A DNA stretch of 64,000 bases, from the NCBI RefSeq assembly GCF_001695855.1, contig NZ_MBSS01000001.1:620001-684000 (forward strand), in the 5' to 3' direction. The DNA comes from Ensifer sp. LC163 (GTDB lineage Bacteria > Pseudomonadota > Alphaproteobacteria > Rhizobiales > Rhizobiaceae). The notes below the pieces were generated by a model. The model did not search any database and was not told the origin of the DNA. It saw only the letters and a program-made list of their open reading frames with translations. Position numbers and translations under genes: made by a program. Below, in pieces: positions 35,603 through 44,957 of this stretch; positions within the stretch are counted from its first letter, which is position 1; each line of letters begins with the position of its first letter.

Positions 35603-37282
35603 CTAGAACAGGCCCTCGATATAACCCTGCTGGTTGAGATAGATCTTCTCCGACGATGGCGCCTTCGGCAGGCCCGGCATCGTCATGATCTCGCCGGTAA
35701 TGACGACGATGAAGCCGGCGCCGGCGGCGAGCCGCACTTCGCGGATCGGCACCGTGTGGTCGGTCGGCGCGCCACGCAGGTTGGGATCGGTCGAAAACGA
35801 ATACTGCGTCTTGGCCATGCAGATCGGCAGGTGGCCGTAACCCTGATCCTCCCAGGTCCGCAGTTGATCGCGCACCGACTTGTCGGCGATCACTTCGCCG
35901 GCGTGGTAGATGTCCTTGGCGATCGTCTCGATCTTGTGGAACAGCGACATCTCGTCGGGGTAAAGCGGTGAAAACTGCGAGTGACCGCCTTCGGCCAGCT
36001 CGGCTACCTTTCGCGCCAGTTCCTCGATGCCGGCCGAGCCTTCGGCCCAGTGGCGGCAGAGCACGGCTTCGGCCCCGAGCGTCGCGACATAGTCCTTGAT
36101 CGCCTGAACCTCCGCCGGCGTATCCGAGGTAAAATGATTGATCGCGACGACCGCCGGCACACCGAATTTCTTGACGTTCTGAACATGGCGACCAAGGTTG
36201 GCGCAACCCTTGCGCAGCGCCTCCAGGTTCTCCTTGCCGAGATCGTCCTTCTTGACTCCGCCATTCATCTTGATGGCGCGCACTGTTGCGACAACGACGG
36301 CCGCATCGGGTTTAAGCCCGGCCTTGCGGCACTTGATGTCGAAGAACTTTTCCGCACCGAGATCGGCGCCGAAACCGGCTTCGGTCACGACGTAATCCGC
36401 AAGTTTCAGCGCCGTCGTCGTCGCGATTACCGAATTGCAGCCATGGGCGATGTTGGCAAACGGACCACCATGCACGAAGGCCGGATTGTTCTCCAGCGTC
36501 TGCACGAGGTTCGGCTGCATCGCATCCTTCAAAAGCACGGTCATCGCGCCATCGGCCTTGATGTCGCGGGCAAAGACCGGGCTCTTGTCGCGCCGGTAAC
36601 CGATGATGATGTTGCCGAGGCGCTTTTCGAGATCCCTAAGGTCGGTTGCCAGGCACAGGATCGCCATGACTTCCGAGGCGACGGTGATGTCGAAACCGGT
36701 CTCGCGCGGATAACCATTGGCGACACCGCCGAGCGGCCCGACAATGCTGCGCAGTGCCCGATCATTCATGTCTATCACGCGGCGCCAGGCGATGCGGCGG
36801 ATGTCGACGTTCTGCTCGTTGCCCCAATAGATATGGTTGTCGAGCAATGCCGCAAGCAGATTGTGCGCCGAAGTGACGGCGTGGAAATCGCCCGTGAAAT
36901 GGAGGTTCATGTCCTCCATCGGCACCACCTGTGCGTAGCCCCCGCCGGCGGCCCCACCCTTGATGCCGAAGCAGGGGCCGAGCGACGCCTCGCGGATGCA
37001 GACGATCGCCCTCTTGCCGATACGATTGAGCCCGTCGCCAAGACCGACCGTCGTCGTCGTCTTGCCCTCACCCGCCGGCGTTGGGTTGATCGCCGTCACC
37101 AGGATCAGGTGGCCGTTCTTCCGGTCTTTCTGGGCGGCGATGAAGTCGGCGCCGATCTTTGCCTTGTCGTGACCGTAGGGCAGCAAATGCTCCGGCGGAA
37201 TGCCGAGCTTTGCGCCGATCTCCATGATCGGTTTCTTCTTCGCGGCGCGCGCGATTTCGATATCGGACTTGACCTCCGCCAT
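35603..37282 (-). CDS. fhs: Formate-tetrahydrofolate ligase
   Basis: A 559-residue cytosolic enzyme, matching the usual ~557 residues, that makes 10-formyl-THF from formate, THF and ATP. The P-loop [16 protein letters not shown] lies near residue 65. [24 protein letters not shown] and [16 protein letters not shown] segments are clear family signatures. GGGGAGGGG lies just before ATG 37282; an in-frame start 27 nt upstream is less likely. It is followed by a degenerate palindrome and stands alone. Confidence 0.96.
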   Translation of the reverse strand: MAEVKSDIEIARAAKKKPIMEIGAKLGIPPEHLLPYGHDKAKIGADFIAAQKDRKNGHLILVTAINPTPAGEGKTTTTVGLGDGLNRIGKRAIVCIREASLGPCFGIKGGAAGGGYAQVVPMEDMNLHFTGDFHAVTSAHNLLAALLDNHIYWGNEQNVDIRRIAWRRVIDMNDRALRSIVGPLGGVANGYPRETGFDITVASEVMAILCLATDLRDLEKRLGNIIIGYRRDKSPVFARDIKADGAMTVLLKDAMQPNLVQTLENNPAFVHGGPFANIAHGCNSVIATTTALKLADYVVTEAGFGADLGAEKFFDIKCRKAGLKPDAAVVVATVRAIKMNGGVKKDDLGKENLEALRKGCANLGRHVQNVKKFGVPAVVAINHFTSDTPAEVQAIKDYVATLGAEAVLCRHWAEGSAGIEELARKVAELAEGGHSQFSPLYPDEMSLFHKIETIAKDIYHAGEVIADKSVRDQLRTWEDQGYGHLPICMAKTQYSFSTDPNLRGAPTDHTVPIREVRLAAGAGFIVVITGEIMTMPGLPKAPSSEKIYLNQQGYIEGLF

Positions 37283-37404
37283 GGGTTTTCCCCTCCCCCC
37301 AAGCTGCATTCTTGTACCTCATCCCTTATGGGATGATGTGTTTCGTTCAGCTTCGCCGTGGCGGGCAGCTCCGGACTGGAGCCGCCGCCAACAGGGGCTG
37401 ATTT

Positions 37405-38628
37405 CTATCGTGCGAGGATGTCGCGCATCTCGACGATGTTGGAGCGCACCCGCAGGATATAGAAGCCCATGGTCGCCAGATGCGTCGGCATGATCCAGCC
37501 GGCCTCCTCGCCGTTGGAGATGATCAGCGGCTGGATGCGAAGTGCCGCGCGCAACTGCTTGATCGTTTCCGTCCAGATCGGCGTCAGACCGCGCTGGACA
37601 ACGACGTTGTCGAAGTCGGCGCCGGCAGCGGAGAGGATACCGTAGTAACCATAGAGCTGGCCGTAGGCGAACCAGAAACGGTCGTCGGCACGCGTATCGA
37701 ACCAACCGCCATTGTGGTTTTCCGAGCGCTCCCGAATGATCGCCGAGGTATTGCCGAGATCGTTGGCGATGCGGTCGAGGAATTCGACCAGGTTGTCCGC
37801 GCGGCCGTCAAAGATCGCCTCGCACTTGGCAAGCGAGGTGTTGAAGGTGCGCATGTCCTTCATCGCCGCGCGATAGAAGCTCGGCGTCGGGGTCTTCGGG
37901 CCAAACGGATTGAGGCCGAAGTACCAGGTCTCCTCATCAAACTGGATGTTGCCGCGCGCGCGCTGCAGATCGTTGTTGATGCCCGACGTGCCGCGAACGC
38001 GGCCGAGCGAATCGACCAGCTCCACCGAAGTACGGCGAACCGCCTGGTTGATGCCGCGCTGGAACGACGCCTTGTTGTCGAGCCAGGGCGTATCGTCCCA
38101 ATCGAGACCGAAGAAGCCGACCTTGTAAAGCAGCATCGACGAAATCCAGGCATTCTCGTTGACGTTGAAATCGATGAGGTCGGCCGCAACATCGACGATC
38201 GCCGAGGTCTGGCACTGGGTTCCGGCCGGCAATTGCACGGCGGCGAGCGCCTCAGGCGTGACTTCGGCCGGCGGGGCCGCTGCCGCTGCCTGGTTCGCGG
38301 CCGGTGCGCCGGTCGTCGTTTGGCCCGTCGTCGCACCCGGCCCGCTCACCGGAGAACCGGCCGGCGCCTTGCGCTCGGCGAGCTTGTAGCGATCGACATA
38401 GTCGGCATCGAAATTCGTCCAGGCCTGGGTCTGCCAGATGAAATAGCCATAGAAGAAGATCAGACCAAGCAGGATGATGCCGATCGGCCCCTTGATGATC
38501 CAGCTGCGCGCCCGATACCAGTTTCCAAGCGCAACGAACGGCCACAGCAGCCAGGCAACGGCCAGGCCGATGCCGCGACCGATCGCGGTAAAGACACGCT
38601 GGAAAAACGCGACGATCGGATCAAACAT
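37405..38628 (-). CDS. DUF2333 family inner-membrane protein
   Basis: A 407-residue protein. A reentrant or membrane region lies in the first 65 residues (one clear helix at about 47-65, GPIGIILLGLIFFYGYFIW). An Ala/Pro/Thr-rich linker (about 88-125) follows, then a conserved extracytoplasmic DUF2333 domain containing DLIDFNVNENAWISSMLLYK and SENHNGGWFDTRADDRFW. It is the last gene of a minus-strand run that starts with the coiled-coil gene at 44792, and begins 3 nt after DUF6638. Function unknown; it is probably the membrane anchor of that system. Confidence 0.85.
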   Translation of the reverse strand: MFDPIVAFFQRVFTAIGRGIGLAVAWLLWPFVALGNWYRARSWIIKGPIGIILLGLIFFYGYFIWQTQAWTNFDADYVDRYKLAERKAPAGSPVSGPGATTGQTTTGAPAANQAAAAAPPAEVTPEALAAVQLPAGTQCQTSAIVDVAADLIDFNVNENAWISSMLLYKVGFFGLDWDDTPWLDNKASFQRGINQAVRRTSVELVDSLGRVRGTSGINNDLQRARGNIQFDEETWYFGLNPFGPKTPTPSFYRAAMKDMRTFNTSLAKCEAIFDGRADNLVEFLDRIANDLGNTSAIIRERSENHNGGWFDTRADDRFWFAYGQLYGYYGILSAAGADFDNVVVQRGLTPIWTETIKQLRAALRIQPLIISNGEEAGWIMPTHLATMGFYILRVRSNIVEMRDILAR

Positions 38629-38631
38629 GTC

Positions 38632-39921
38632 CTATTCCTCTCTGAGGCCGTAAAGCTTGCGGCGGAAAGCCGCCTTGTCCTTGAGATATGTGCCGGTCAG
38701 TGTCGCCACAACATATTCCCTGAACTTTTCGCTGTAACGCTCATAGGCGTCATAAAATCCCTGCTTGTCGAAGACGAAGCGGGAAACGAAATCGCGGGGA
38801 ACGAGCTGGGCGATCAAGCGGTTGACCAGCCACTGATCGGGATGCGTCGGCGAGGCCCTGACCAGCATGAAGCGGTTTGCCGGCGCGACATCCTGCATCC
38901 TGATGCTGCCTGTCGTCTGCACGGTGCGCAGCATTTCCTGCAGGAAGGGATAGGCCCCGTCGCTCGCGACAAGCGCGGCATTGCGGTGCATCCAGGTCTG
39001 CAGCCAGATGCGGTCGGCACGGGCAAGATCCGTCGTCGGATCGGCGTCATTGATCAAGCCGCGTACCACCATGTCGGCACGATGCTGGTAGAGCCCGGAG
39101 TCCTCGACCCAGGACGCCTGCGGCAGCTGCAGCCGCTTCGTCGAGGCGAGAAAGTCGTAGATGCGGGCATGATCGTCGATCGCGATATAGCTGACCTGCC
39201 AGGGCCGCGATCGGCGAAACCCGGGAACCGACGGATCGCAGATAACCGTCGTCGTCTTTTCGTCGAGGAAGACATAGACACCGCCGAAATGATTGGCCCA
39301 GAAGGCATCGTGGCGGAAAACCAGCTGATCGGGCACCAGCGCGTTCTGGCGGATGTCGCCCGTCACCTTCGCCAGCTCGACCATGCGGTTCAGCATGTCA
39401 TCGTCCGTCCACGCCGTCGGCACCTTCTTCAGCCGGTCGACGAGGGCCCTGAGTTCGGCCGCCTTGCCGAGCATGTCTTCGGCCGAGAGCACCCGGAAAC
39501 GCACCTCGTTGATCGACAGCAGATCGTCGATGTCGTCGACGATGGAAACCGAATCCTCGATCTCGCCGTAGAGCGCATCCTTGATCGTCACCGCGTTGAT
39601 CGCGCGACTGTTGGCGTTGAAGAACTCGTGCATCAGCGCCGCCGTGTTGGAAAAGCTCGTATGCACGACCGGCAGTTCCGCCTGATCCGGCGTCATGATG
39701 ATGAAGCGACGGTTGACGCGGTTCGGATCGAGATAGTCGCGGTCGCCGAGCTCGTCGGCGATCTCAGGCGAGAACCCGGTCATGTCAATGCTGAAGCGCG
39801 TCAACGCCGTCGGACGCAGACCGAACCCCTGCAGCGCCTTGTTGTAGCGCGCGATCAGATGCGGTTCGGCAATGTCAAGCAGCCGTCCATAGATAAGCTC
39901 GGCTTCGAGCAGACGTTTCAT
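38632..39921 (-). CDS. DUF6638 family protein
   Basis: A 429-residue soluble protein with no signal peptide. I recognise it as the uncharacterised DUF6638 type from blocks such as DDIDDLLSINEVRFRVLSAE, FRHDAFWANHFGGVYVFLDE and VSRFVFDKQGFYDAYERYSE. No catalytic motif is evident. It is separated from DUF2333 by 3 nt and from the upstream AAA ATPase by a 654-bp gap that contains the inverted-repeat DUF559 unit, whereas other gaps in the run are short. It is probably a functional partner of the ATPase. Confidence 0.8.
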   Translation of the reverse strand: MKRLLEAELIYGRLLDIAEPHLIARYNKALQGFGLRPTALTRFSIDMTGFSPEIADELGDRDYLDPNRVNRRFIIMTPDQAELPVVHTSFSNTAALMHEFFNANSRAINAVTIKDALYGEIEDSVSIVDDIDDLLSINEVRFRVLSAEDMLGKAAELRALVDRLKKVPTAWTDDDMLNRMVELAKVTGDIRQNALVPDQLVFRHDAFWANHFGGVYVFLDEKTTTVICDPSVPGFRRSRPWQVSYIAIDDHARIYDFLASTKRLQLPQASWVEDSGLYQHRADMVVRGLINDADPTTDLARADRIWLQTWMHRNAALVASDGAYPFLQEMLRTVQTTGSIRMQDVAPANRFMLVRASPTHPDQWLVNRLIAQLVPRDFVSRFVFDKQGFYDAYERYSEKFREYVVATLTGTYLKDKAAFRRKLYGLREE

Positions 39922-39999
39922 GCCTGCACCTCCGCCGTGAAGATATCGCGAGGTTGCTCAGCGCCATCGAGCTCGTGTTGGCCCAACAGGTGTCCGCGT

Positions 40000-40040
40000 C
40001 CCCTCTCCCCGCTCGCGGGGAGAGGGCTAGGGTGAGGGGC
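40000..40040. repeat. Left 41-bp inverted repeat (REP-like hairpin)
   Basis: The hairpin CCCCTCTCCCCGC / GCGGGGAGAGGG carries a tail CTAGGGTGAGGGGC. It is the reverse complement of the right arm at 40467-40507 apart from the loop. A partial, degenerate relative is at 57088-57115. Confidence 0.8.
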
Positions 40041-40053
40041 AAATCTCCATCGC

Positions 40054-40461
40054 TCAATCATGGCTTTCGCCCGCGGGAATGAACGTCAAATCCGATGTTC
40101 TCACTTCACCTGTCAACCGCTTCTCCAGGATCGCGACGATTGTCTCCAGAACCGTCTCACACTCCTGAAGAACGTGGGTGTTCCAGAAGCGAACGACACT
40201 CCACCCGTTGGCCACCATGTACATATCGCGAATTGAATCGCTACTCCTATTCGCGTGCTGGCTTCCGTCTACTTCGACAATGAGATGATCATCCCGACAG
40301 GCGAAGTCAGCAAAATAGCGACCGATAGGAAACTGCCGCACAAACTTGTAGCCGTTGAGCCGCCGACCTCTGAGTTCTGCCCACAGCATCGCTTCTGCCT
40401 CGTTGTCCGAACGTCTTAGAAGGCGGGCACGCGCAGTCTCTTTCGTGTTCGCTCCCCTCAA
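40054..40461 (-). CDS. DUF559 (Vsr-like PD-(D/E)XK) nuclease-fold protein
   Basis: A 135-residue protein of the DUF559 family, related to Vsr mismatch endonucleases. Signature blocks are NEAEAMLWAELRGRRLNGYKF, split here as NEAEAMLW and LRGRRLNGYKF (Glu on the first helix); then FPIGRYFADFAC (Asp) and IVEVDGSQH (Glu-x-Asp), a plausible metal site of the PD-(D/E)XK fold. It is bounded tightly by 41-bp inverted repeats and lies within an unrelated operon. Reading direction is the same as the operon. Whether it cuts the flanking repeats is unknown. Confidence 0.85.
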   Translation of the reverse strand: MRGANTKETARARLLRRSDNEAEAMLWAELRGRRLNGYKFVRQFPIGRYFADFACRDDHLIVEVDGSQHANRSSDSIRDMYMVANGWSVVRFWNTHVLQECETVLETIVAILEKRLTGEVRTSDLTFIPAGESHD

Positions 40462-40466
40462 TATCG

Positions 40467-40507
40467 GCCCCTCACCCTAGCCCTCTCCCCGCAGGCGGGG
40501 AGAGGGG
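40467..40507. repeat. Right 41-bp inverted repeat (REP-like hairpin)
   Basis: The sequence GCCCCTCACCCTAG followed by CCCTCTCCCCGC / GCGGGGAGAGGGG. It is the mirror image of the left arm at 40000-40040. Confidence 0.8.
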
Positions 40508-40575
40508 ACGGCGCTGCGCCCCGCTTCCGATTTGCAGAACTGGGCGTGACAGAAGCTGATATGCATTCTGGACCA

Positions 40576-42492
40576 TCAGCCCTGCCACCGGCCGTCGCGT
40601 TTCATCGCCTCGATCTCGCGGATCGCCTTTTCGCGCTGGCGCTCGCGGCGGATGATGTCGGTGACGGCGGCATCGTCCGACTTGTCGGTGTAGCGGAATT
40701 CGCTGTCGGCGTAGCGGTTGATTTCCTGCAGCACCATCTCGATGGTGATCGGGCCGCGAAGCGCCTCGATCATCGCCTTCTTCTCGTCGTAACCCTTGTG
40801 TATGAACGAGCCGGCATCCCTGAACCAGTCGTCGGGCAATTCGACGTCCATCGCCCTCAGCTTGACTGCGTCGGTGATGTTCTTGATCGCCCGGCCGGTA
40901 AAGCGCGGCTCGGCTTCCTTGATCATGTGCAGATAGGCGCCGACATCGGCGAGCGTGGCAAGCGCCCCCTTCTCCTTCTGATAACGCTCCCAGACGGAAA
41001 CGAGGCCCTCTTCCTGCGGTCGCGAATGCGCCTCGTAGGACTGCGACACGGCGCGGTTGATCTCCTGTCCTTCGAACAACGCGTGCTCGCCGAGCGGGAT
41101 CTTATGGTTCTTGCCGACCAGCAGCGCGAAGATGTCGACATAGTCGTCTTCCGTCTGCGGCCCGTCGACCAGCCAACGGGCGCCGGCGCGCTGGCGCAGC
41201 GCATCGTCGACATTCTCAGGATAGTTGGAGAACATGCCGAAGGTGCAGTTGCCGCGCACCACCGTCGAGGCGCCGGCAAAGCTCTCCATCAGCACCGCCG
41301 TCACCTCGTGCTGGCCGGCGGACGCCCGGTCGTCGGAACGCTTGGCCGCGACCTGGTCGACGTCGTCGATGGTGCCGAAGCCGATCGCCCGCGGGTTGAC
41401 GACGTTGTTGACGAACTCCTTGCAGTTCTGGCCGGACTTGCCCTGATAGGACGAGATCTGGTCGACGCCGAAATTCTCGTAGTGGAAGGCGTAGCCGGCG
41501 ATCTCGCAATATTCGTTGAGCATGCCGGCGAGCATCTGGATCAGGATCGTCTTGCCGGTGCCCGGCATGCCGTCGCCGATGAAGGTAAAGAGGAAGCCGC
41601 CAAGCTCGACGAAGGGGTTCATCTGCCGGTCGAAGTCGTAGGCCATCAGCATCTTGGCAAGCTTCAGCGCCTGGTACTTGGCGATATGGTTGCCGATGAT
41701 CTCTTCCGGCTTCTTGAAGGTCATCACCAGCGGCTTGCGCTTCTGGCCCGGCGCGACATCGAAGCCGTTGAGCGTGAAGTCGTCCTGGTCGAGACGGATA
41801 TGCACGTTCTCGAAACTCTGCAGGCCGGTAAAGCGGCCCTTGCGCGCAATCAGCCCTTCGATGGCGACGCGCGAAAGCGCGCGCGCGCGCGCCGTCAGCG
41901 CCAGATCGTCGGCCGCCCCGGCAATGCTCCGGTCGAGTGCGGCGATCAGTCCTTTGAGCGCATCCTGCGGCGTGTCGAACAGGAAATCCGGCTCGACCGC
42001 ATCGTCCACCGGCTCGCCCTCGCCCGACAGCGTCGAGCCGAGATAGGCGGCCAGCGTGAAGGCGCAGATGTAGGCAGAGGCGTTGAGCAGCGCCTTGAAC
42101 TGGCTGGCGTCCTCACCGGCAAGCGGCGCGGTCGTATTGCGGGCCTGCAACTGTTCAAGGCTCGTCTGGCGCGCAAAGACGTCGGCCACGGCCAGCGCCA
42201 CCTGAATACCGCGGCGGGTCCTGTAGAGGACGGCGTGCTGCGCCGGCGACAGCATCGGGTCGCCCTGCCGCACCGCCTGGATGGTCTTAACAAGCTCGAC
42301 CTCGCGCGTGCGGCGTTGGCCGCCGGTCGAAACCGTCGAGACGAACCGCCGCCCGGTGCCGGCGAGCGGCGCGCCGACTGAGCCCTCGTCCCGCTCGAGG
42401 ATCACCAGCTTGGTCACCAGCCCCTGCGCGATCGCCTGGTGCTTGGCAATCTCGTCCTCGTGCAGCGTCGTCAGTCCGGTATTGAGTGTCAT
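40576..42492 (-). CDS. AAA family ATPase, unknown function
   Basis: A 638-residue protein. The first ~290 residues are helical without recognised motifs. The ATPase domain has Walker A GDGMPGTGKT (306-315), Walker B IGFGTIDDVD (370-379), sensor-like NCTFGMFSNYP and an arginine-rich DDALRQRAGARW. The C-terminal ~150 residues are highly charged. Its start lies 2 nt after the stop of the 382-residue gene upstream. DUF6638 would be next but for the inserted DUF559 unit. The ATPase presumably powers an envelope-linked or scaffold process with its operon partners; the actual role is unknown. Confidence 0.85.
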   Translation of the reverse strand: MTLNTGLTTLHEDEIAKHQAIAQGLVTKLVILERDEGSVGAPLAGTGRRFVSTVSTGGQRRTREVELVKTIQAVRQGDPMLSPAQHAVLYRTRRGIQVALAVADVFARQTSLEQLQARNTTAPLAGEDASQFKALLNASAYICAFTLAAYLGSTLSGEGEPVDDAVEPDFLFDTPQDALKGLIAALDRSIAGAADDLALTARARALSRVAIEGLIARKGRFTGLQSFENVHIRLDQDDFTLNGFDVAPGQKRKPLVMTFKKPEEIIGNHIAKYQALKLAKMLMAYDFDRQMNPFVELGGFLFTFIGDGMPGTGKTILIQMLAGMLNEYCEIAGYAFHYENFGVDQISSYQGKSGQNCKEFVNNVVNPRAIGFGTIDDVDQVAAKRSDDRASAGQHEVTAVLMESFAGASTVVRGNCTFGMFSNYPENVDDALRQRAGARWLVDGPQTEDDYVDIFALLVGKNHKIPLGEHALFEGQEINRAVSQSYEAHSRPQEEGLVSVWERYQKEKGALATLADVGAYLHMIKEAEPRFTGRAIKNITDAVKLRAMDVELPDDWFRDAGSFIHKGYDEKKAMIEALRGPITIEMVLQEINRYADSEFRYTDKSDDAAVTDIIRRERQREKAIREIEAMKRDGRWQG

Positions 42493-42494
42493 GC

Positions 42495-43643
42495 TTAAAC
42501 CTCGCTCACGACCTGGTTTCCGGAGATGACATGCACCTTGTAGTCGCCGAAGACCTGGGCCGCCTCGCCGGATGCATAGAGCGCCTGATAGGCGTCGTGC
42601 GGCACCAGCGCATGCTTCTCGTAGGACGACACGCCCATGCGCGTGGCCTCCAGATTGTCGGTGTCGATGTGGAACTCCTCCTGTGCCGGCGTCGTCGACC
42701 AGAAGCCGCGCTTTGCGGCGCGTTCGGCCTTGGAAAACACCTCCTGCACGGTCCAGGTCAGGAGCCAGGCATTTTCGGGCTTGCGCACCTTGGACAGGAT
42801 CTCGTTGATTTTCTCGTTGTTCTCGGTGATCCCGGCCGAATAGAACGGACCAAGCACGATGCGCCGCAACTGCTTGGGGTGCAGTTCGGGGAAATCCTTG
42901 TCCATGTTGGTGGCGATCGTCACCGGTGTCAGCGAATAGGTGCTGTTCTTCGAGGCGAAATCATCGAAGCGGCTGGCAAGTTCCGGATTGAGCAGGCCGC
43001 CCACCGGCAGCGGAATATCGATCTGCGGATTGAGCTTGCCATCCTCGGTGACGAGCATTTCGACGATCTTCTCGGACGAATCCTCGATTGTCGCCATGTA
43101 GACCATCGGCAGGGTCTGGGTGCCGTCGAAGGCGCCCCAGCTCACCACATAATAGGGTCGCATGGTCTTCGGGTTGACGGCGACGCGGATCGTTTCCGGC
43201 AGGATGAACGGCGAGAAGATCTCGCCCTTGCCGATCTGTTCGAGATAGAGGCGCTCGGCCATGCGCGACTGAAGCGCTTCGGGAAAAGCCTTCTGCCGCA
43301 GGATGAAATCGGCCATCTCCTCGCGCAGCGCATCGGCCGAGGGAATATCCGCAAGCCGCTTGCCCGCCGCCTGGCGGTCGTTTTCCAGTTCGAGCACGTT
43401 CTGGAAAACCGGAAAGCCGCTCTCAGCCCGGGAGATCCTGAACTGATCGACGAAGCCGATGCGGTTCTCCCAGCAGGCGATCGACGCCTTCAGCCGGGCG
43501 AGGTAGGGAACGATCACCTCGCCGACCACCGTGTTTCGATAGAGCGGCGAATTGCGGTCGCCGAGAAACAGCTCGAGCCCGGCCAGCGCCGAATGGATCG
43601 AGGTAAAATACTGCGTGACGGCAGAAGATGCTGCGACTTTCAT
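42495..43643 (-). CDS. Conserved hypothetical protein, 382 residues
   Basis: A soluble protein with no signal peptide. The N-terminal ~140 residues are helical; a mixed alpha/beta part from about 140 to 270 contains YYVVSWGAFDGTQTLPMVYM. A C-terminal block includes KPENAWLLTWTVQEVFSKAE. No catalytic motif or named family is recognised. It sits between the coiled-coil gene (60-nt gap upstream) and the AAA ATPase (2-nt gap downstream), which indicates a shared function. It has typical codon use of the window. Confidence 0.78.
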   Translation of the reverse strand: MKVAASSAVTQYFTSIHSALAGLELFLGDRNSPLYRNTVVGEVIVPYLARLKASIACWENRIGFVDQFRISRAESGFPVFQNVLELENDRQAAGKRLADIPSADALREEMADFILRQKAFPEALQSRMAERLYLEQIGKGEIFSPFILPETIRVAVNPKTMRPYYVVSWGAFDGTQTLPMVYMATIEDSSEKIVEMLVTEDGKLNPQIDIPLPVGGLLNPELASRFDDFASKNSTYSLTPVTIATNMDKDFPELHPKQLRRIVLGPFYSAGITENNEKINEILSKVRKPENAWLLTWTVQEVFSKAERAAKRGFWSTTPAQEEFHIDTDNLEATRMGVSSYEKHALVPHDAYQALYASGEAAQVFGDYKVHVISGNQVVSEV

Positions 43644-43703
43644 GCCGTTCCTCCCGGCGTGTGCCGCAAGGCAAACTCGGACCGTATCATGCCCTGGCGC
43701 CGA

Positions 43704-44792
43704 TCACTGCTGCACGTAGTTGGCGGTGTTGTGCTTGTCCATCACCGCCTGGAACCGGCGGGCAAAGGCGTCGTCAGCCAGCTTCTTGCGGCGCTGGATG
43801 TCCTGCGTCGACAGCATGTTCTTCTCGTGCATTTCAAGAAGGTCGCCGATGTGCCGCTGGGCCGCCGCGCCGATGCCGGCCATCGTCTCTTCGGCTGCCG
43901 TATCGACCTGGCTTCCGAGCGTATTGATCTTGTGGGCGACGTCCTGCTGGGCCGCCGTCTTCAACGAGTCTTCCAGTGCCTTGTAGAGCACGATGCGCTG
44001 TTCGGTATCGATCGTCAGCTTGTTGATCAGCGTGTTCTGCGCAGCGATCTGGTTGTTGAGCGAATCGACGAAGGTCTGGAACATCGAGGTGTAGCGCTCG
44101 AGCGTCTGGCTTTCGGCCAGCAGTTCCTGCTCTTTCGCCTGCTTCTCGTTGTATTCCGTCGCCAGTGCCGAGCGCTCGCCTTCAAGCTCGGTGCGCACCT
44201 TCTGCTCGGTCGACGCGGCGATGCGGTTCTCGATATCGAGCAGCAGCGGGTTCAGCTCCTCGATGCGCTTCTGCACCGCTTCGAGATTGGACATCGTGCC
44301 CTTGCGGCGCTCGATCACCTGGATCAGGCTCTGCTCGGAGGTCTTGTAGCGCTGGTCGAGGATCGACTTCTGGTCCTTGAGGATGCCGACGATGGTGTCG
44401 GATTTCGACAGCAGCTCCTGCAGGTTGCCGGCAAGCGACATGTTGCGCACCCGGTCGGTGCGCATGCGCTGCATCTTCTGCTTGGAGAAGATGCCGATGA
44501 ACTTTTCGTAGCCGGTGTAGTTCTTCATGCTCTCGAACTCGGAGCCGAAGATGTTGGTCGCATCTTCCAGTCCGATGATCAGGTCGGCGATGTTGGCCTC
44601 CATCACCTTCTGCTGGCTGATCACGTCCTGGATGCGGGCGTTCTCGATATCGAAATTGACATCGCCGAGCTTGGTCTCGGCCTTGGCGAATTGCTCCAGC
44701 ACGACGCCGGATTGCTCGAGCTTGCCGCGCATCTGCTCGACAACGCTTTTCGTCTTCTCGATTTCCGCGTCAAAATTCTGAAGAGTCGCCAT
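43704..44792 (-). CDS. Coiled-coil protein, 362 residues
   Basis: Almost entirely predicted coiled coil: long heptad-rich stretches from residue 5 to about 60 and again from about 130 to 330 (for example RKGTMSNLEAVQKRIEELNP), interrupted by a glycine-containing hinge near residues 90-105. There are no membrane helices. It loosely resembles toxic-anion-resistance (TelA-like) helical proteins, but I do not claim membership. GGGGGAT lies just before ATG 44792. It is first of the five-gene run and probably forms a filament or scaffold for the AAA ATPase. Confidence 0.8.
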   Translation of the reverse strand: MATLQNFDAEIEKTKSVVEQMRGKLEQSGVVLEQFAKAETKLGDVNFDIENARIQDVISQQKVMEANIADLIIGLEDATNIFGSEFESMKNYTGYEKFIGIFSKQKMQRMRTDRVRNMSLAGNLQELLSKSDTIVGILKDQKSILDQRYKTSEQSLIQVIERRKGTMSNLEAVQKRIEELNPLLLDIENRIAASTEQKVRTELEGERSALATEYNEKQAKEQELLAESQTLERYTSMFQTFVDSLNNQIAAQNTLINKLTIDTEQRIVLYKALEDSLKTAAQQDVAHKINTLGSQVDTAAEETMAGIGAAAQRHIGDLLEMHEKNMLSTQDIQRRKKLADDAFARRFQAVMDKHNTANYVQQ

Positions 44793-44957
44793 ATCATCCC
44801 CCTGGATCGGTTGAGGCAACAGGTGCCATCCGGGCCAAATTACTCAGCCTTCGATTGCAGTTATATAAAGGGTGTTTATCGAAAGAGAACAAGTCTCGAC
44901 CGCCGGCTTTTTTGGTCAACCGTCCCGTCGAAGTACTTGAGATATCGACGGCATTGC

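Larger units (their letters stand above)
40000..40507. mobile_element. 508-bp unit: DUF559 gene inside 41-bp inverted repeats
   Basis: CCCCTCTCCCCGCTCGCGGG plus the following GAGAGGGCTAGGGTGAGGGGC (40000-40040) recurs inverted at 40467-40507 with only two or three differences. Each arm is itself a hairpin. The only gene between them is the DUF559 gene (40054-40461), 6 to 13 bp from the arms. The unit splits two otherwise closely spaced genes of one operon. No transposase and no clear target duplication were seen, so mobility is inference. Confidence 0.55.

Noticed and set aside
37480-40035. An ~851-codon plus-strand open frame
   Set aside because: Antisense shadow of DUF2333 and DUF6638; composition is Arg/Asp/His-rich with no recognisable motif.
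40000-40507. Treating the hairpin arms as ordinary terminators only
   Set aside because: Each arm is a good stem, but the tail outside the stem is also conserved between the arms in inverted order, which terminators would not need.
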